A stretch of DNA of 62,941 nt from Oligoflexus sp. (GCA_014377445.1 JACMPP010000004.1:1-62941), one strand, 5' to 3'. Numbered from the stretch's first letter, positions 8,021-16,976 are shown. The notes: generated by a model not told the origin, from the letters alone. Numbers and translations are program-made.

Positions 8021-8269
8021 ATGAATCAGGAAGACATTTACAACAATGTAGTTCGTATCGTTTCCAAACACGCGAAAGATCCCGATGCTCTCAGCTCGAT
8101 TCATCCGGAAACACATATTCTCAACGATCTAAAAGTTAACTCCGCCCGTCTCGTGGATATCGTTCTCGATTTCGAAGACACCTTCGATCTCGAAATAAGT
8201 GATGATGACGCTGACCGGATCGCAACCATTGGGGATGCGGTACAGTTGGTAAAGGCATTGAAGAATTAA
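8021..8269 (+). CDS. acyl carrier protein, NSA instead of DSL
   Basis: The 82-aa acidic protein has the four-helix carrier-protein pattern. The attachment serine is Ser41 in LKVNSARLVDIV, where most carriers have DSL: Asp and Leu are replaced by Asn and Ala. The acidic helix after it (LDFEDTFDLEISDDDADRI) is typical. ATG 8021 lies one base after the ketosynthase stop; the longer in-frame reading from 7967 would lie inside that gene. It is presumably loaded by the phosphopantetheinyl transferase at 9006 and dedicated to this cluster. Confidence 0.85.
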   Translation: MNQEDIYNNVVRIVSKHAKDPDALSSIHPETHILNDLKVNSARLVDIVLDFEDTFDLEISDDDADRIATIGDAVQLVKALKN

Positions 8270-8272
8270 TTC

Positions 8273-9022
8273 GTGGCCGTTTTCGATAAAATACAGCGCC
8301 GGGCTCTTTGGACCCAGAAGATGATGGGGCACCTAAACTTTTTCTGGTTTGGGCCCCTTATGGTGCTGTTCCTTCGCTTTTTCTTCGCTTATCGCTGCAA
8401 GAACCGCCGTAAAGTTCGGCGGCGCATTCGCGAACTCATCGCTGAATATCCCAAACGTCCCCTCCTCATTTGCGCCAATCACCTGACGATGATCGACTCG
8501 CTCCTGCTCACGTGGCTTCTCTTCGATTTTCGTCTTCTGATCAACCGCTATACGTATTTTCCGTGGAATGTGCCCGAACTCGCCAACTTCGGCAAGAACT
8601 GGTTGATGCGCGGTCTCTGTTACCTCGGCAAATGTGTTTATCTCGAACGTCAGGGCAGCATAGCCTCCAAGCGGCTGGTTTGGGAAAAGATCTCCTATCT
8701 GAATCGCTTTGGCGAAACACTTTGCGTCTTCCCTGAAGGTGGACGCAGCCGGACAGGCAACATCGATCGCGAGGCGGCGATGTACGGCGTGGGTCAGCTC
8801 GTTCAATCCAATCCCCGAACCCTGGTCCTCGCCGTCTATCTGCGTGGCAAAGCGCAGAAGACCTATGGCATCGCCCCGCAATGGGGCGACCGGATCTGGA
8901 TCGATTGGAAGCTCGTGGAATGTAAGATCGCTGAGGGCCGCAAGGCTCAACGTGACATCACCATGCAAATCTTCGATCAGCTAGAAAATATGGAAAGGAA
9001 GTATCATGCAACTTGGCAATGA
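8273..9022 (+). CDS. PlsC-like acyltransferase
   Basis: The 249-aa protein has the glycerophosphate/lysophospholipid acyltransferase motifs: HLTMID (HX4D, near residue 68) and FPEGGRSRTG (usual form FPEGTRS) near residue 155. A hydrophobic stretch at about 20-42 (FFWFGPLMVLFLRFFFAY) is a likely membrane anchor. It would transfer the acyl chain made by the cluster from carrier protein to a lipid acceptor on the inner face of the inner membrane. The acceptor is unknown. Start GTG 8273 lies 3 nt after the carrier protein stop. The 3' end overlaps the PPTase gene by 17 nt. Confidence 0.83.
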   Translation: MAVFDKIQRRALWTQKMMGHLNFFWFGPLMVLFLRFFFAYRCKNRRKVRRRIRELIAEYPKRPLLICANHLTMIDSLLLTWLLFDFRLLINRYTYFPWNVPELANFGKNWLMRGLCYLGKCVYLERQGSIASKRLVWEKISYLNRFGETLCVFPEGGRSRTGNIDREAAMYGVGQLVQSNPRTLVLAVYLRGKAQKTYGIAPQWGDRIWIDWKLVECKIAEGRKAQRDITMQIFDQLENMERKYHATWQ

Positions 9023-9557
9023 TATCGTCGATCTCAAGATCGATGCGGAGATTCATCCTCGTTTTCTTGACCGAATTCTTCATCCTGACGAAAGAATACT
9101 CTATCCCGGTATCGCGGATGACCCCAAGCTGGTCTGGACGCTTTGGGCCGCGAAAGAATCCGCGTTCAAAGCCTTTCGCCAAAGCAGCACGCGTTTCTTC
9201 CTTCCCAACCGCTGGAAGGTGGATATCAAGAATTCCCGCGTTCAATTCGAGACCCAGAGTTGGATCTTAGGCATCCACAGCAGTGAAGATGCCGTCTGGG
9301 CGACGAGCGCCTCGAATGATTTTGAGTTTGTGAGTGAGATAAGGTCCGGTGATCACGAGCTCTCACCCCGCGAACAGAGTGCACTGAGCCGTGCCCTTCT
9401 CCAGGACCTTGTACAGCGCTATGCACCCGACGCTGTTCTGCATAAAGACGAAGGCGGCGTCCCACGCCTGACCCTCAATGGCTACCTCATTCCTTTTTCG
9501 ATGAGTCATCACGGGCGCCATGTCCATGTATGTCTAGCTCAAAACACCGTTCATTGA
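9006..9557 (+). CDS. 4'-phosphopantetheinyl transferase
   Basis: The 183-aa enzyme has the AcpS/Sfp signature GNDIVDL at residues 4-10 and WAAKESAFKAF at about 48-58, which hold the metal-binding Asp and Glu and the CoA-binding Lys. It would attach phosphopantetheine from CoA to Ser41 of the neighbouring carrier protein. The C-terminal half (PRLTLNGYLIPFSMSHHG) resembles Sfp-type enzymes, with the SMSHHG piece conserved in many. ATG 9006 is preceded by GGAA and overlaps the acyltransferase end. It closes the cluster. A dedicated PPTase suggests the cluster is a self-contained, transferable unit. Confidence 0.87.
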   Translation: MQLGNDIVDLKIDAEIHPRFLDRILHPDERILYPGIADDPKLVWTLWAAKESAFKAFRQSSTRFFLPNRWKVDIKNSRVQFETQSWILGIHSSEDAVWATSASNDFEFVSEIRSGDHELSPREQSALSRALLQDLVQRYAPDAVLHKDEGGVPRLTLNGYLIPFSMSHHGRHVHVCLAQNTVH

Positions 9558-9908
9558 CCTTAGTCTCAACTTCGCCCCGGCTGCACGCGCACGCGACCCA
9601 TTCTCGATATGGTAAAGTGGAGCGTGATCGGTCGGCAGCATACTTGACAATCTTCGATATAATTTTGATCCCCCGCCGAGAGATCAAAAAAGGTTATGAA
9701 TGTTTCGCCACACCAGGGGCAGTTCACGTTTACAGGCTCTTCCACTAAGGCTCCTCTCGAGCTTCTTGCTCTTTCAAGCTTGCTCCGTTAAACTGCGATC
9801 CCTGATTTTAGAGCTTTGTCTCGCCAAAAGTCAGCTACTTCTCTGCACAACTACGAGAATAACTGTAGAATTTATTGACCGTGACTGAGACGCTATAGGA
9901 GTGCCTGT
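9558..9908. other. intergenic, no gene supported
   Basis: These 351 bp separate the acyl cluster from the helicase gene. Open frames here (for example 9700-9888) lack good ribosome sites and family features. AGGAG just upstream of 9909 is the helicase ribosome site. TTGACC (9875-9880) and TATAGG (9894-9899) resemble promoter boxes but the spacing (13 nt) is too short. I see no clear terminator. Confidence 0.5.
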
Positions 9909-12206
9909 ATGACACACGAAGTCCTGAGCCCTGATGAGCTTGCGTTGATCGCTGAAGAGGAAGCTCTTTGCAAAGGCGTAATCGAGTCTATTCGGCAGGT
10001 TCACAAGAGTAGACGCCCCGAAAGTGAATCGGCTGGCGATCGCCTGGAACTTCTTCGTGAAGAGGCTTCGACCGCCAAGAGCGCCGACCTTCCGGCGCTT
10101 TTCGACCAGATGAACACCCAACGCGCGATCCTCGGGCTTCGCAAGAACGAGCCTCTGCCTGATCCGCGTTCCCCTTATTTCGCTCATCTTTGCCTCGAAG
10201 AAAAAGGCAAACAGCGGGATGTCCTGCTCGGTCACCTGAGCTTTCTTCAGTTCCGCAAAAATCCGATTATAGATTGGAAGCATGCCCCGGTCTCCCGGAT
10301 CTTCTTCAACTATCGCGAAGGCGAAGAGTATGAGGAGGAATTCCCAGGCCGCATCGCTCACGGTTTCGTGATCAAGCGTCGGGTTCTGACCATTTATAAC
10401 AGCGAACTCCTCCGGATACATGCCGCGGGTCAAAGCTACAGAAAGCAGGCTGATGGAATTTGGATCCGCGATAAACATGGATTTAGCCCAAGTCTCTCCG
10501 GTGGCGCAGGATCAGCGAATCGGACGCTTCAGAGCGGCTTGGGTCTGACCAATACCCCCGCACCCGAAGTGTCGGCTCTGCTCGACCCCGACCAGTTCCG
10601 CCTCCTCACAGCGGACTATGACGATCCTTTGCTTGTCCTCGGCGGAGCGGGCTGCGGAAAGACGACGATCGCCTTGCATCGTATCGCTTTTCTGCGCTTC
10701 AAGGACCCCGACCATTTTCCTTCCAACAAGATCCTCGTGGTCGTACCGGAAGAGGGTCTGGTCCGTCTTTCCAGGAAACTTCTCGGCACGCTCGGCCTGA
10801 GCGATGTCGAAGTCAAGACCTTCGACGACTGGGTTGAATTTCAGGCGCGCCGCATGCTCAGAAATCTGCCGCAGCGGGTCTGCAACTACGTACCCGCGAA
10901 CGTCAGTCGTGTGAAGCGTCATCCAGCGATTCTCAGTGTCTTCCCGGAGATCGTCCGGCGTCAGATGGAAGAGATCCTGCGCAGTGCCACAAAATTCCTT
11001 CCCGGTACACCCTCGCTGGCCACGATCCTGCGCGATCGCACTGATCTCTGCATGGCGGATCGATTTGATGTCGCCGAGAAATCGCTTTTGGATGAGATTG
11101 AAGCCGAGGCGGCGGCCACAGCTCCGATGCGAACGGCTGCGGTCAAAAAGTTCTTTATGGAGCGCCGCAAGCGCTATTTGAATACCACGGGCGATCGCGC
11201 CGATCTCTTCTCGAACATGGAAATTCTCGAAAAGATCTCTGAGGAATCAGGAGGCGTAATCACTTCGGCGATGATTCGTGATCTGATCAGCCATGCCCTC
11301 GATCAACTCGGACAAAGACCGGAGGATGCCTATAGCGGCTACGAAAGCGATGCTTTGGAGACGGTCGACGGCAAAAGCCTCATCGATGACGAAGCGGAGC
11401 AGACCATTTCCGGCACGATCGATCCCGAAGACTTTGCGATCCTGCTGGAACTCCAGGCCTACAAGTCAGGCAAACATGATTTGAGCGCCAATCGCATCAA
11501 AAAATACGCGCATATGGTCATCGATGAAGCGCAGGATCTGGCTCCAGTCGAACTGAAAGCGCTGAGTCGTGCCTTAGAAGACGACGCCGCGATCACAATT
11601 GCCGGTGATGCCGCGCAGCAAATCGATCCAACCCACAGCTTCGAATCGTGGGAACGGGTTCTTGATACTTTGAATCAGCCACGCGTCTATGCAAACTATC
11701 TGACAACGACTTATCGTTCGCCTCGTACGATTGCTGCCTTTGCCCATGCTGTCCTTGGACCGATTGCACCGGCCCAGCCTCCCGCCGCTGTGCGTGAGGG
11801 CTTGCCCGTTGCCCGTACAATCTTCCCGAACGAAGGGCAGATGGCAGTCTTTCTCACGGAAACACTGACTCAACTCATGCTCGACGAACCCCTGGCCTCG
11901 GTCGCTGTTTTGACCAAGACGCCGGAATACGCCATCACTCTCTACAAGCTTTTAAGGGATATTCCGAAAGTTCGACTCGTTGAACGTGGGGAATTTGAAT
12001 TTAAAGCGGGGATCGACATCACGCCGGCATCGGAAGTCAAAGGACTTGAGTTTGACTACGTGATCGTGCCCGATGCGAGCCGCGGTGTTTACCTGGACAA
12101 GCCGGAGGATCGTCGACTTCTGCATGTGGCAGCGACACGAGCGATCCATCAGCTTTGGGTGATTTCGGTAGGATATGAGGCAGCGATCCTGCCTCCGGAA
12201 GAATAG
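9909..12206 (+). CDS. helD: HelD-type UvrD-like helicase/ATPase
   Basis: The 765-aa superfamily 1 ATPase matches HelD, which in Gram-positives removes stalled RNA polymerase. Order: N-terminal helical region (1-90), the HelD-specific segment SPYFAHL ... IIDWKHAPVSRIFF (about 98-140), Walker A GGAGCGKTT near residue 245 with ALHRIAFL, a large insertion, Walker B VIDEAQD near 540, TTYRSPR, and C-terminal motifs SEVKGLEFDYVIVPD and HVAATRA. All core helicase motifs are intact. UvrD or Rep would lack the DWKHAP-type N-terminal segment. A role in RNA polymerase recycling is inferred from the family. It is a single gene. Confidence 0.82.
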   Translation: MTHEVLSPDELALIAEEEALCKGVIESIRQVHKSRRPESESAGDRLELLREEASTAKSADLPALFDQMNTQRAILGLRKNEPLPDPRSPYFAHLCLEEKGKQRDVLLGHLSFLQFRKNPIIDWKHAPVSRIFFNYREGEEYEEEFPGRIAHGFVIKRRVLTIYNSELLRIHAAGQSYRKQADGIWIRDKHGFSPSLSGGAGSANRTLQSGLGLTNTPAPEVSALLDPDQFRLLTADYDDPLLVLGGAGCGKTTIALHRIAFLRFKDPDHFPSNKILVVVPEEGLVRLSRKLLGTLGLSDVEVKTFDDWVEFQARRMLRNLPQRVCNYVPANVSRVKRHPAILSVFPEIVRRQMEEILRSATKFLPGTPSLATILRDRTDLCMADRFDVAEKSLLDEIEAEAAATAPMRTAAVKKFFMERRKRYLNTTGDRADLFSNMEILEKISEESGGVITSAMIRDLISHALDQLGQRPEDAYSGYESDALETVDGKSLIDDEAEQTISGTIDPEDFAILLELQAYKSGKHDLSANRIKKYAHMVIDEAQDLAPVELKALSRALEDDAAITIAGDAAQQIDPTHSFESWERVLDTLNQPRVYANYLTTTYRSPRTIAAFAHAVLGPIAPAQPPAAVREGLPVARTIFPNEGQMAVFLTETLTQLMLDEPLASVAVLTKTPEYAITLYKLLRDIPKVRLVERGEFEFKAGIDITPASEVKGLEFDYVIVPDASRGVYLDKPEDRRLLHVAATRAIHQLWVISVGYEAAILPPEE

Positions 12207-12651
12207 AATTTCTCGTGCCACTCACAGCGCGGTCAACAAACAAGGGTAATGCTTCGGGATGTTCATAGAACAAGTATGAAACGAGATGAAATGCGAGGCG
12301 ACAAAACTATTTGAAAATTTGAAAGTGAATTCAGCTTTTCCAGTCTTGTCGACCGTCGACTTACCGAGAGTCTTTGCAAAGCGCTTGCCAAAGTTCCGAG
12401 ACGCAATGCAGTCACCTCGCATTGACAAAACAAGCCCATAAATCATGCTCTTAGCAGAAAAACCATCATCATTACCCTCGGTAAGAATTCGGCTACTGTC
12501 GAAGAAATTTTAGACAGTTGTCATCAGGAATGCATGCGCCTGTTGCGAAAACCCCGCTTCTGTCAGCAATGAAGTCACCCGCAACATCAATAACAGCAGT
12601 GATTTCGTCAGTTCTTTATTTAGTTAGGAAGCTCTTCGTTTTGTCGCAACC
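12207..12651. promoter_or_regulatory. upstream region with dyad, possible activator site
   Basis: No gene is supported here. An inverted repeat ACTGTC (12495-12500), 12 nt, GACAGT (12513-12518) lies about 135-155 bp upstream of the sigma-54 promoter, a distance usual for enhancer-binding protein sites. A second sigma-54-like match on the minus strand (12375-12391, TTGGCA ... TTTGCA) points into the 3' end of the helicase gene and is probably chance. Confidence 0.4.
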
Positions 12652-12668
12652 TTGGCACAAGCGTTGCA
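12652..12668 (+). promoter_or_regulatory. sigma-54 (RpoN) promoter
   Basis: The sequence TTGGCACAAGCGTTGCA matches the -24/-12 consensus: GG at 12654-12655 and GC at 12666-12667 are spaced exactly 12 nt apart (first base to first base), with TGGCAC and TTGCA intact. Transcription would start near 12679, giving a leader of about 65 nt before the ATG at 12744. RpoN promoters need an enhancer-binding activator, so the downstream gene is probably under specific on/off control. Confidence 0.75.
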
Positions 12669-12743
12669 ATGTATTACGTGTTGTCAAGCAAGAATTGCAA
12701 GACGACTGAGGAAAAAAACAACAACAGTGTGGAGATTAGAGAA

Positions 12744-14135
12744 ATGAAAAGTCCAAAACTTTTGGTCCTAGGTTTATTATGGTCCTCTTACGCAATCGCC
12801 GCAGATGTGGTCCCTACACAATTCAAAGCGTTTGAAACCGATCTCGCACGTCCCGAACTGCAACTTAAAGATGATTATTCCTATCGCCTCGGCATCAACT
12901 TTGTCGAAGGTCATAAATATGTACTTCATCCGGCTGGAGAGAAACTGGAAAAAGCCAGCAGCATCCGCCGTGAAATCAACCTAAGCCTTCGCCTTCCTTA
13001 CAAATTGGAAACAGGCCTGGCTCTTTACGACAGCCAACAAGCGACATCGGACCAGCTCACAGCGGTTTACGGTAACGTCAAACATAAAAGCCAACATTTG
13101 GGTGGAGCTCTCTGGGCCCGCTACCATTTGATTCAAAGCGAAAAGCTCAGCTCTTCTATCGTTCTTCAGTACGAAGCCGGTAGCGCAGACAAAGCGAGCT
13201 TTCATCAGGCGAGCCAGGACAAAACAGGCCTTGCTATCCATGTTGATGGCTCACCCATTGCTTATACAGAAGTCGGTGCTTACCTCGGCTTAACCCGTCG
13301 TCAGGACGAAAGCTTTCGCGTTTCCCGTTTGAACGATGAAATGGTTTACGGCGCCCGCCTCAGTGTCGGTCCCGAAGCTGTCAAGGCTTTTGCTGAAACA
13401 CAAATCCGCGACCTGCCTTGGAAGTCGGCCAACCAAAAGACAGATATGGTCACAAGCCGTCAGTATGAAATCGGCCTTTCGGGTCAATATCGTGACCTCA
13501 GAATGCAAGCTTCCTCCTTTGTACCCACCAGCAGCCGTTTTGTTGGTGTTCCAGAGCGTGGCTTTAAAATCGCCGTTCAAATGATGCTTGGCAAAACTGC
13601 CAGCACAGCTTCGAAAGAACTTGAACCCGAAGTCAAAGCTCCTTTGGCTCCAATGGACAAAGCCCCGATCAATCCCAAGGAAGAGCCGGCACCGGCGACC
13701 ACAGAATCGATCGACAACTTTGATTCGATCAAGTCCGATGTAAAAGAAGAAGGCCTTGGAGCTATCCCCGTCTTTAAAGATGAGCTCGAGAAGAGCAAGG
13801 ACGACAAGAAGGCCGCTGAGACTTTGACACTTCCAGGTGCTGACGAATTCCAAAAATTCGAAGAGCAACAAACCGTTGAAAGCAAAAGCCCAGAATCAGC
13901 CACAGAAAAAGCTGAACGCGCTTACCAAGTTCAAATAGAGAACGATAAGAAGCTTAAATCCGCCAAGGCTGAACAAGAAATAAGCTCAGCCGATGCAGAG
14001 CGCGCTCGTCTCCTCAAAGAAATTGAAGCTGAAGAACGTGAGATCCACGGTTCAGCTCAAGATATCGAGAAAGAATTGAAACAGTACACACTTCCCGATA
14101 ACGATGACGTGAACTGGACCGGTCTGAGCAAGTAA
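12744..14135 (+). CDS. exported barrel plus coiled-coil protein
   Basis: The 463-aa protein starts at ATG 12744 with GGAG 9 nt upstream; an in-frame frame extends further up but has no ribosome site and overlaps the promoter. A signal peptide (MKSPKLLVLGLLWSSYAIAA) ends at about residue 20. Residues 20-285 are rich in alternating strands (YSYRLGINFVEG, GGALWARYHL, VGAYLGLTRR), suggesting an outer-membrane or periplasmic barrel. A Pro/Lys/Glu-rich linker follows (about 290-320), then an acidic, Ala/Glu-rich helix (about 390-455), probably a coiled coil. No known family is recognised. It is monocistronic, with a sigma-54 promoter and its own terminator. Confidence 0.75.
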   Translation: MKSPKLLVLGLLWSSYAIAADVVPTQFKAFETDLARPELQLKDDYSYRLGINFVEGHKYVLHPAGEKLEKASSIRREINLSLRLPYKLETGLALYDSQQATSDQLTAVYGNVKHKSQHLGGALWARYHLIQSEKLSSSIVLQYEAGSADKASFHQASQDKTGLAIHVDGSPIAYTEVGAYLGLTRRQDESFRVSRLNDEMVYGARLSVGPEAVKAFAETQIRDLPWKSANQKTDMVTSRQYEIGLSGQYRDLRMQASSFVPTSSRFVGVPERGFKIAVQMMLGKTASTASKELEPEVKAPLAPMDKAPINPKEEPAPATTESIDNFDSIKSDVKEEGLGAIPVFKDELEKSKDDKKAAETLTLPGADEFQKFEEQQTVESKSPESATEKAERAYQVQIENDKKLKSAKAEQEISSADAERARLLKEIEAEEREIHGSAQDIEKELKQYTLPDNDDVNWTGLSK

Positions 14136-14210
14136 TTCGAAATCTGAGTCCATGCCTAACGGACTTCGGCTCAGGTGTTTCTCTCTAAAGCTGTTATTTC
14201 CTCATTTTTG

Positions 14211-14241
14211 GGCCGCTTGGATTTTCCAAGCGGCCTTTTTC
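14211..14241 (+). terminator. intrinsic terminator
   Basis: GGCCGCTTGG and CCAAGCGGCC form a perfect 10-bp stem around ATTTT, followed by TTTTT. It ends the RpoN-controlled gene. Confidence 0.9.
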
Positions 14242-14413
14242 TTATTTCGCTTGGCCTAAATTCGTCATCAAGTATTCAATATCATACCCGCAAAGCCTTG
14301 CTGAGACTGTGAAAAATCACCGCGTCTTTTCTAAATATAAATGGACATTAAGTCATGCTTAGACTAATCAGAAAGAGCCAAGATCCAGTTTTTTCGCAAT
14401 TTTGGAGTACTGT

Positions 14414-16378
14414 ATGGGCAGATTTAATTCTCTTCTCCTTTCGCTCGGCCTTCTAGGGGCAGCCTGTTCTCCATCCCATATCAAGACGTCCAACTCTGAA
14501 ACAAAAATCGTCGACGAATCTTTGTCTTCAGTCGACCTTCTGAAAAGTGGGTCTTTTGCAGTTTCGGAGTACGAATATGATTCCGGTGGTCTCAACGATC
14601 CGGATGTGCTTTCTTCGAACACTTTCAGTCGCGTTAAAACTGACGTGCGAGGCCGCATATTCCTGCCGGCAGGTGAAGGCCCCTTCCCTCTCGTCGTGCT
14701 TCTTCATGGCAACCATTCCACCTGCGGTTTCTCTACAGGCGACGGAAATCCCCGTCTCGATGTGAGCGTCGAATATTCAACGACGGGCAGCTGCCCCTCT
14801 GGCTATGTCGAAGTTCCTAGCTATCGCGGTTACGACGCCAGTGCGCGTCTCCTGGCCTCGTGGGGCCTTGCTGTCGCTTCGGTCAATGCTAACCGGGGAA
14901 TCACTGGCCGGGACGGCTCTGATTCCTTCGACGGCGGTTTAGTCTATGCACGCGGCAACCTTGTTCTTCGCCATATCGAAGAACTCGCGAAATGGTCGCG
15001 CGAAGGTGAGAGTGCACTGCTGAAAGCGGATGGTCTCGACCTTGCCGGCAAGCTCGATATTAGCAAAGTGGGCCTCATGGGACACTCACGCGGGGGCGAA
15101 GGCGTCCGTTATGCTTATAACATCTACACCAGCGGCACGAGTGCCACGAAGTGGCAAACACGCATTCCCGGCCTCAAAATTCAGGGTATTTTTGAAATCG
15201 GCCCAGTCGATATGGGCACTAATAACGGCAAAAACAAAGTCGAAGCGCGCGGCGTCGCCTGGAATGTTTTGATTCCTGGTTGCGATCGTGATGTTTCTGA
15301 TTTCTCAGGTATCAATCCTTTTGAACGCATGGAATTGACGGCCGACGATGGTTTTCCCAAGTCTATCTTCACCCTTTGGGGCGCCAACCACAATTTCTTT
15401 AACAGCGAATGGCAGGTCTCCGATGCACCACATACTTGCATCGGCGAGCAAAAACCTCTCTGGAATGTAAACGCAAGTGCAATGACCTCTGAGTTTCAGG
15501 ACATCGATAGCAATGCTCGCGAGGGCCTCGTTGGGTCCGACACTCAAATCAAATTCGAAAAAGCATTGATGCTCGCGTTCTTCCACTCCCACCTGGGAAG
15601 CGACAAAGATCTCAAATGGGATCATATCTTCGATCCACAATATCGTTTGCCCACACAACTCTCGACTCTCGCCTTCAGCAGCCGTGAGTTTGTCGGTGGC
15701 AGCGTAAGCAAAGCCGTTTTCAACCCGGCCCTGATTACGACCGCAGCGGTGACAGCGGAAGGGGTGACCGTCAAGTCCCTTGAAGCTCATGTCACAGAGC
15801 AAATCAAATTAATGGGTGCGGGACTCGATAGCTTTAGCGAGCGCGAGGATGCTGATCTCTACAGCCCGATCCTCAGCTCCGGTTCGTTTATCCGGTCGGC
15901 CGCGGTCATCGAAGGCAAATCATCCAGTGCTCCAAAGAGCGTCTTCCTGCCGTTTGACAGGCTGGAAGCGACTCAGGATTACTGGACACTGGATGTGGCT
16001 CTGGCGATTCGCGCGGGTTGCTACACGATCAAACACATCTTCAAAACCGAATGCGCAGCTTCAGTTCTTGACGATAGCTTCGATGTTTCTCTCGTTCTTG
16101 AAGACGGGACTGTGACGCCATCGGTCAATATCCAGGACTACATCAAGCTTGATAACTGGTATGATAACTTTTTTCAACTCAGCGGTTCGTGGCCGACCAG
16201 CAGCGGCCGTACCGGTCTCTACTTCCAATACGTGCCCGTCCTGTATCAGACCGCACGTTTTGAACTCACGGATTTCGGCGTGACCACGCAGGAGATCAAA
16301 GGCGTTCAGATCAGCTTTAAATCAGGCGCTGACGTTTCTCTGATCCTTGAATCGATGCGCCTCAGCAAACGCCCTTAA
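14414..16378 (+). CDS. alpha/beta-hydrolase lipoprotein
   Basis: The 654-aa protein is exported: signal sequence with lipobox LGAAC (Cys about residue 18). Residues 85-340 are an alpha/beta hydrolase: VVLLHGNHS oxyanion region, nucleophile elbow GHSRGG near residue 224, a GCDRDVSDFSG segment with the probable acid, and GANHNFFN with the probable catalytic His. The C-terminal 250 residues are beta-rich and may bind a carbohydrate or surface. Dienelactone-hydrolase or depolymerase relatives are possible; the substrate is unknown. ATG 14414 has GGAG 6 nt upstream. A terminator follows. Confidence 0.82.
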   Translation: MGRFNSLLLSLGLLGAACSPSHIKTSNSETKIVDESLSSVDLLKSGSFAVSEYEYDSGGLNDPDVLSSNTFSRVKTDVRGRIFLPAGEGPFPLVVLLHGNHSTCGFSTGDGNPRLDVSVEYSTTGSCPSGYVEVPSYRGYDASARLLASWGLAVASVNANRGITGRDGSDSFDGGLVYARGNLVLRHIEELAKWSREGESALLKADGLDLAGKLDISKVGLMGHSRGGEGVRYAYNIYTSGTSATKWQTRIPGLKIQGIFEIGPVDMGTNNGKNKVEARGVAWNVLIPGCDRDVSDFSGINPFERMELTADDGFPKSIFTLWGANHNFFNSEWQVSDAPHTCIGEQKPLWNVNASAMTSEFQDIDSNAREGLVGSDTQIKFEKALMLAFFHSHLGSDKDLKWDHIFDPQYRLPTQLSTLAFSSREFVGGSVSKAVFNPALITTAAVTAEGVTVKSLEAHVTEQIKLMGAGLDSFSEREDADLYSPILSSGSFIRSAAVIEGKSSSAPKSVFLPFDRLEATQDYWTLDVALAIRAGCYTIKHIFKTECAASVLDDSFDVSLVLEDGTVTPSVNIQDYIKLDNWYDNFFQLSGSWPTSSGRTGLYFQYVPVLYQTARFELTDFGVTTQEIKGVQISFKSGADVSLILESMRLSKRP

Positions 16379-16398
16379 TACTTACGAACCCAATCCAA

Positions 16399-16429
16399 GG
16401 CCCGGCCTCCCTAAGAGCCGGGCCTTTTT
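16399..16429 (+). terminator. intrinsic terminator
   Basis: GGCCCGGC and GCCGGGCC pair perfectly around a 10-nt loop and are followed by TTTTT. It ends the hydrolase transcript. Confidence 0.9.
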
Positions 16430-16497
16430 CCCTAGTAGCTCTTCATGGTCAGCTCATCCTGGATCTGATACCAGTAATTAATCGTGGAGGTAATACG

Positions 16498-16890
16498 ATG
16501 ATTCAGCCAAAAAAATTAGCCCTTTGTCTAAGCCCTGTCGTGTTCGCGATGTTAGGAGCCTGTGCAACCCTTACAGCACCAACCTACCGTTCCTATCCTC
16601 TGGCCGATGGCTCGGTGGAGATCGAGGCGGTCGATGGAGACAAACAAACTTCAGCCCGATTCGCTTCGGACGGTGCCGAACATTACTGCAAAAGAAAAGG
16701 CAAAGAGCCTGTCTATATCGCACGTCCCGAACCCGTCTACCAGGGGCCACTGGATGAATCGATCGTCGCCGGCGTCAAGACAGCTGGTCGAGTGGTTCGT
16801 GCCTTGGGTCAAGGGGGCGGGACCGATACTACCGAAAGTATTTCAGAGGATGATGATTACAAAGTGAAGTATCTTATTCGCTGTCAGTAA
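16498..16890 (+). CDS. lipoprotein, unknown
   Basis: The 130-aa protein has a type II signal: hydrophobic LALCLSPVVFAML then LGAC, giving a lipid-modified Cys at residue 22. The mature part contains two Cys (HYCKRKGK and the final RCQ) that may pair, a Gly-rich stretch (GQGGGTD) and an acidic run before the C-terminus. No family is recognised. GGAGG lies 8-9 nt before the ATG. The gene is monocistronic and faces the minus-strand gene at 16977. Confidence 0.75.
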   Translation: MIQPKKLALCLSPVVFAMLGACATLTAPTYRSYPLADGSVEIEAVDGDKQTSARFASDGAEHYCKRKGKEPVYIARPEPVYQGPLDESIVAGVKTAGRVVRALGQGGGTDTTESISEDDDYKVKYLIRCQ

Positions 16891-16942
16891 AAGTTAAAGA
16901 GAATAAGCGAAGGATTGATACGCATGAAGTGGATATGAAGTG

Positions 16943-16967
16943 GAGCTGTCGAGCGGCTCGACAGCTC
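16943..16967. terminator. strong hairpin between convergent genes
   Basis: GAGCTGTCGAG and CTCGACAGCTC form a perfect 11-bp stem with a 3-nt loop. It lies between the convergent genes ending at 16890 and 16977. On the plus strand a T-run occurs 12 nt later (16980-16986), so it may work as a terminator at least for the plus-strand transcript. Confidence 0.6.
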
Positions 16968-16976
16968 TCTGAGTGA

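Noticed and set aside
9700..9888. 62-aa frame after the PPTase gene with a hydrophobic stretch and Cys
   Set aside because: No good ribosome site, no family features, and the lipobox fit is poor; treated as chance.
12375..12391. Minus-strand sigma-54-like match (TTGGCA ... TTTGCA)
   Set aside because: It points into the 3' end of the helicase gene, has one mismatch in the -24 box and no gene follows it.
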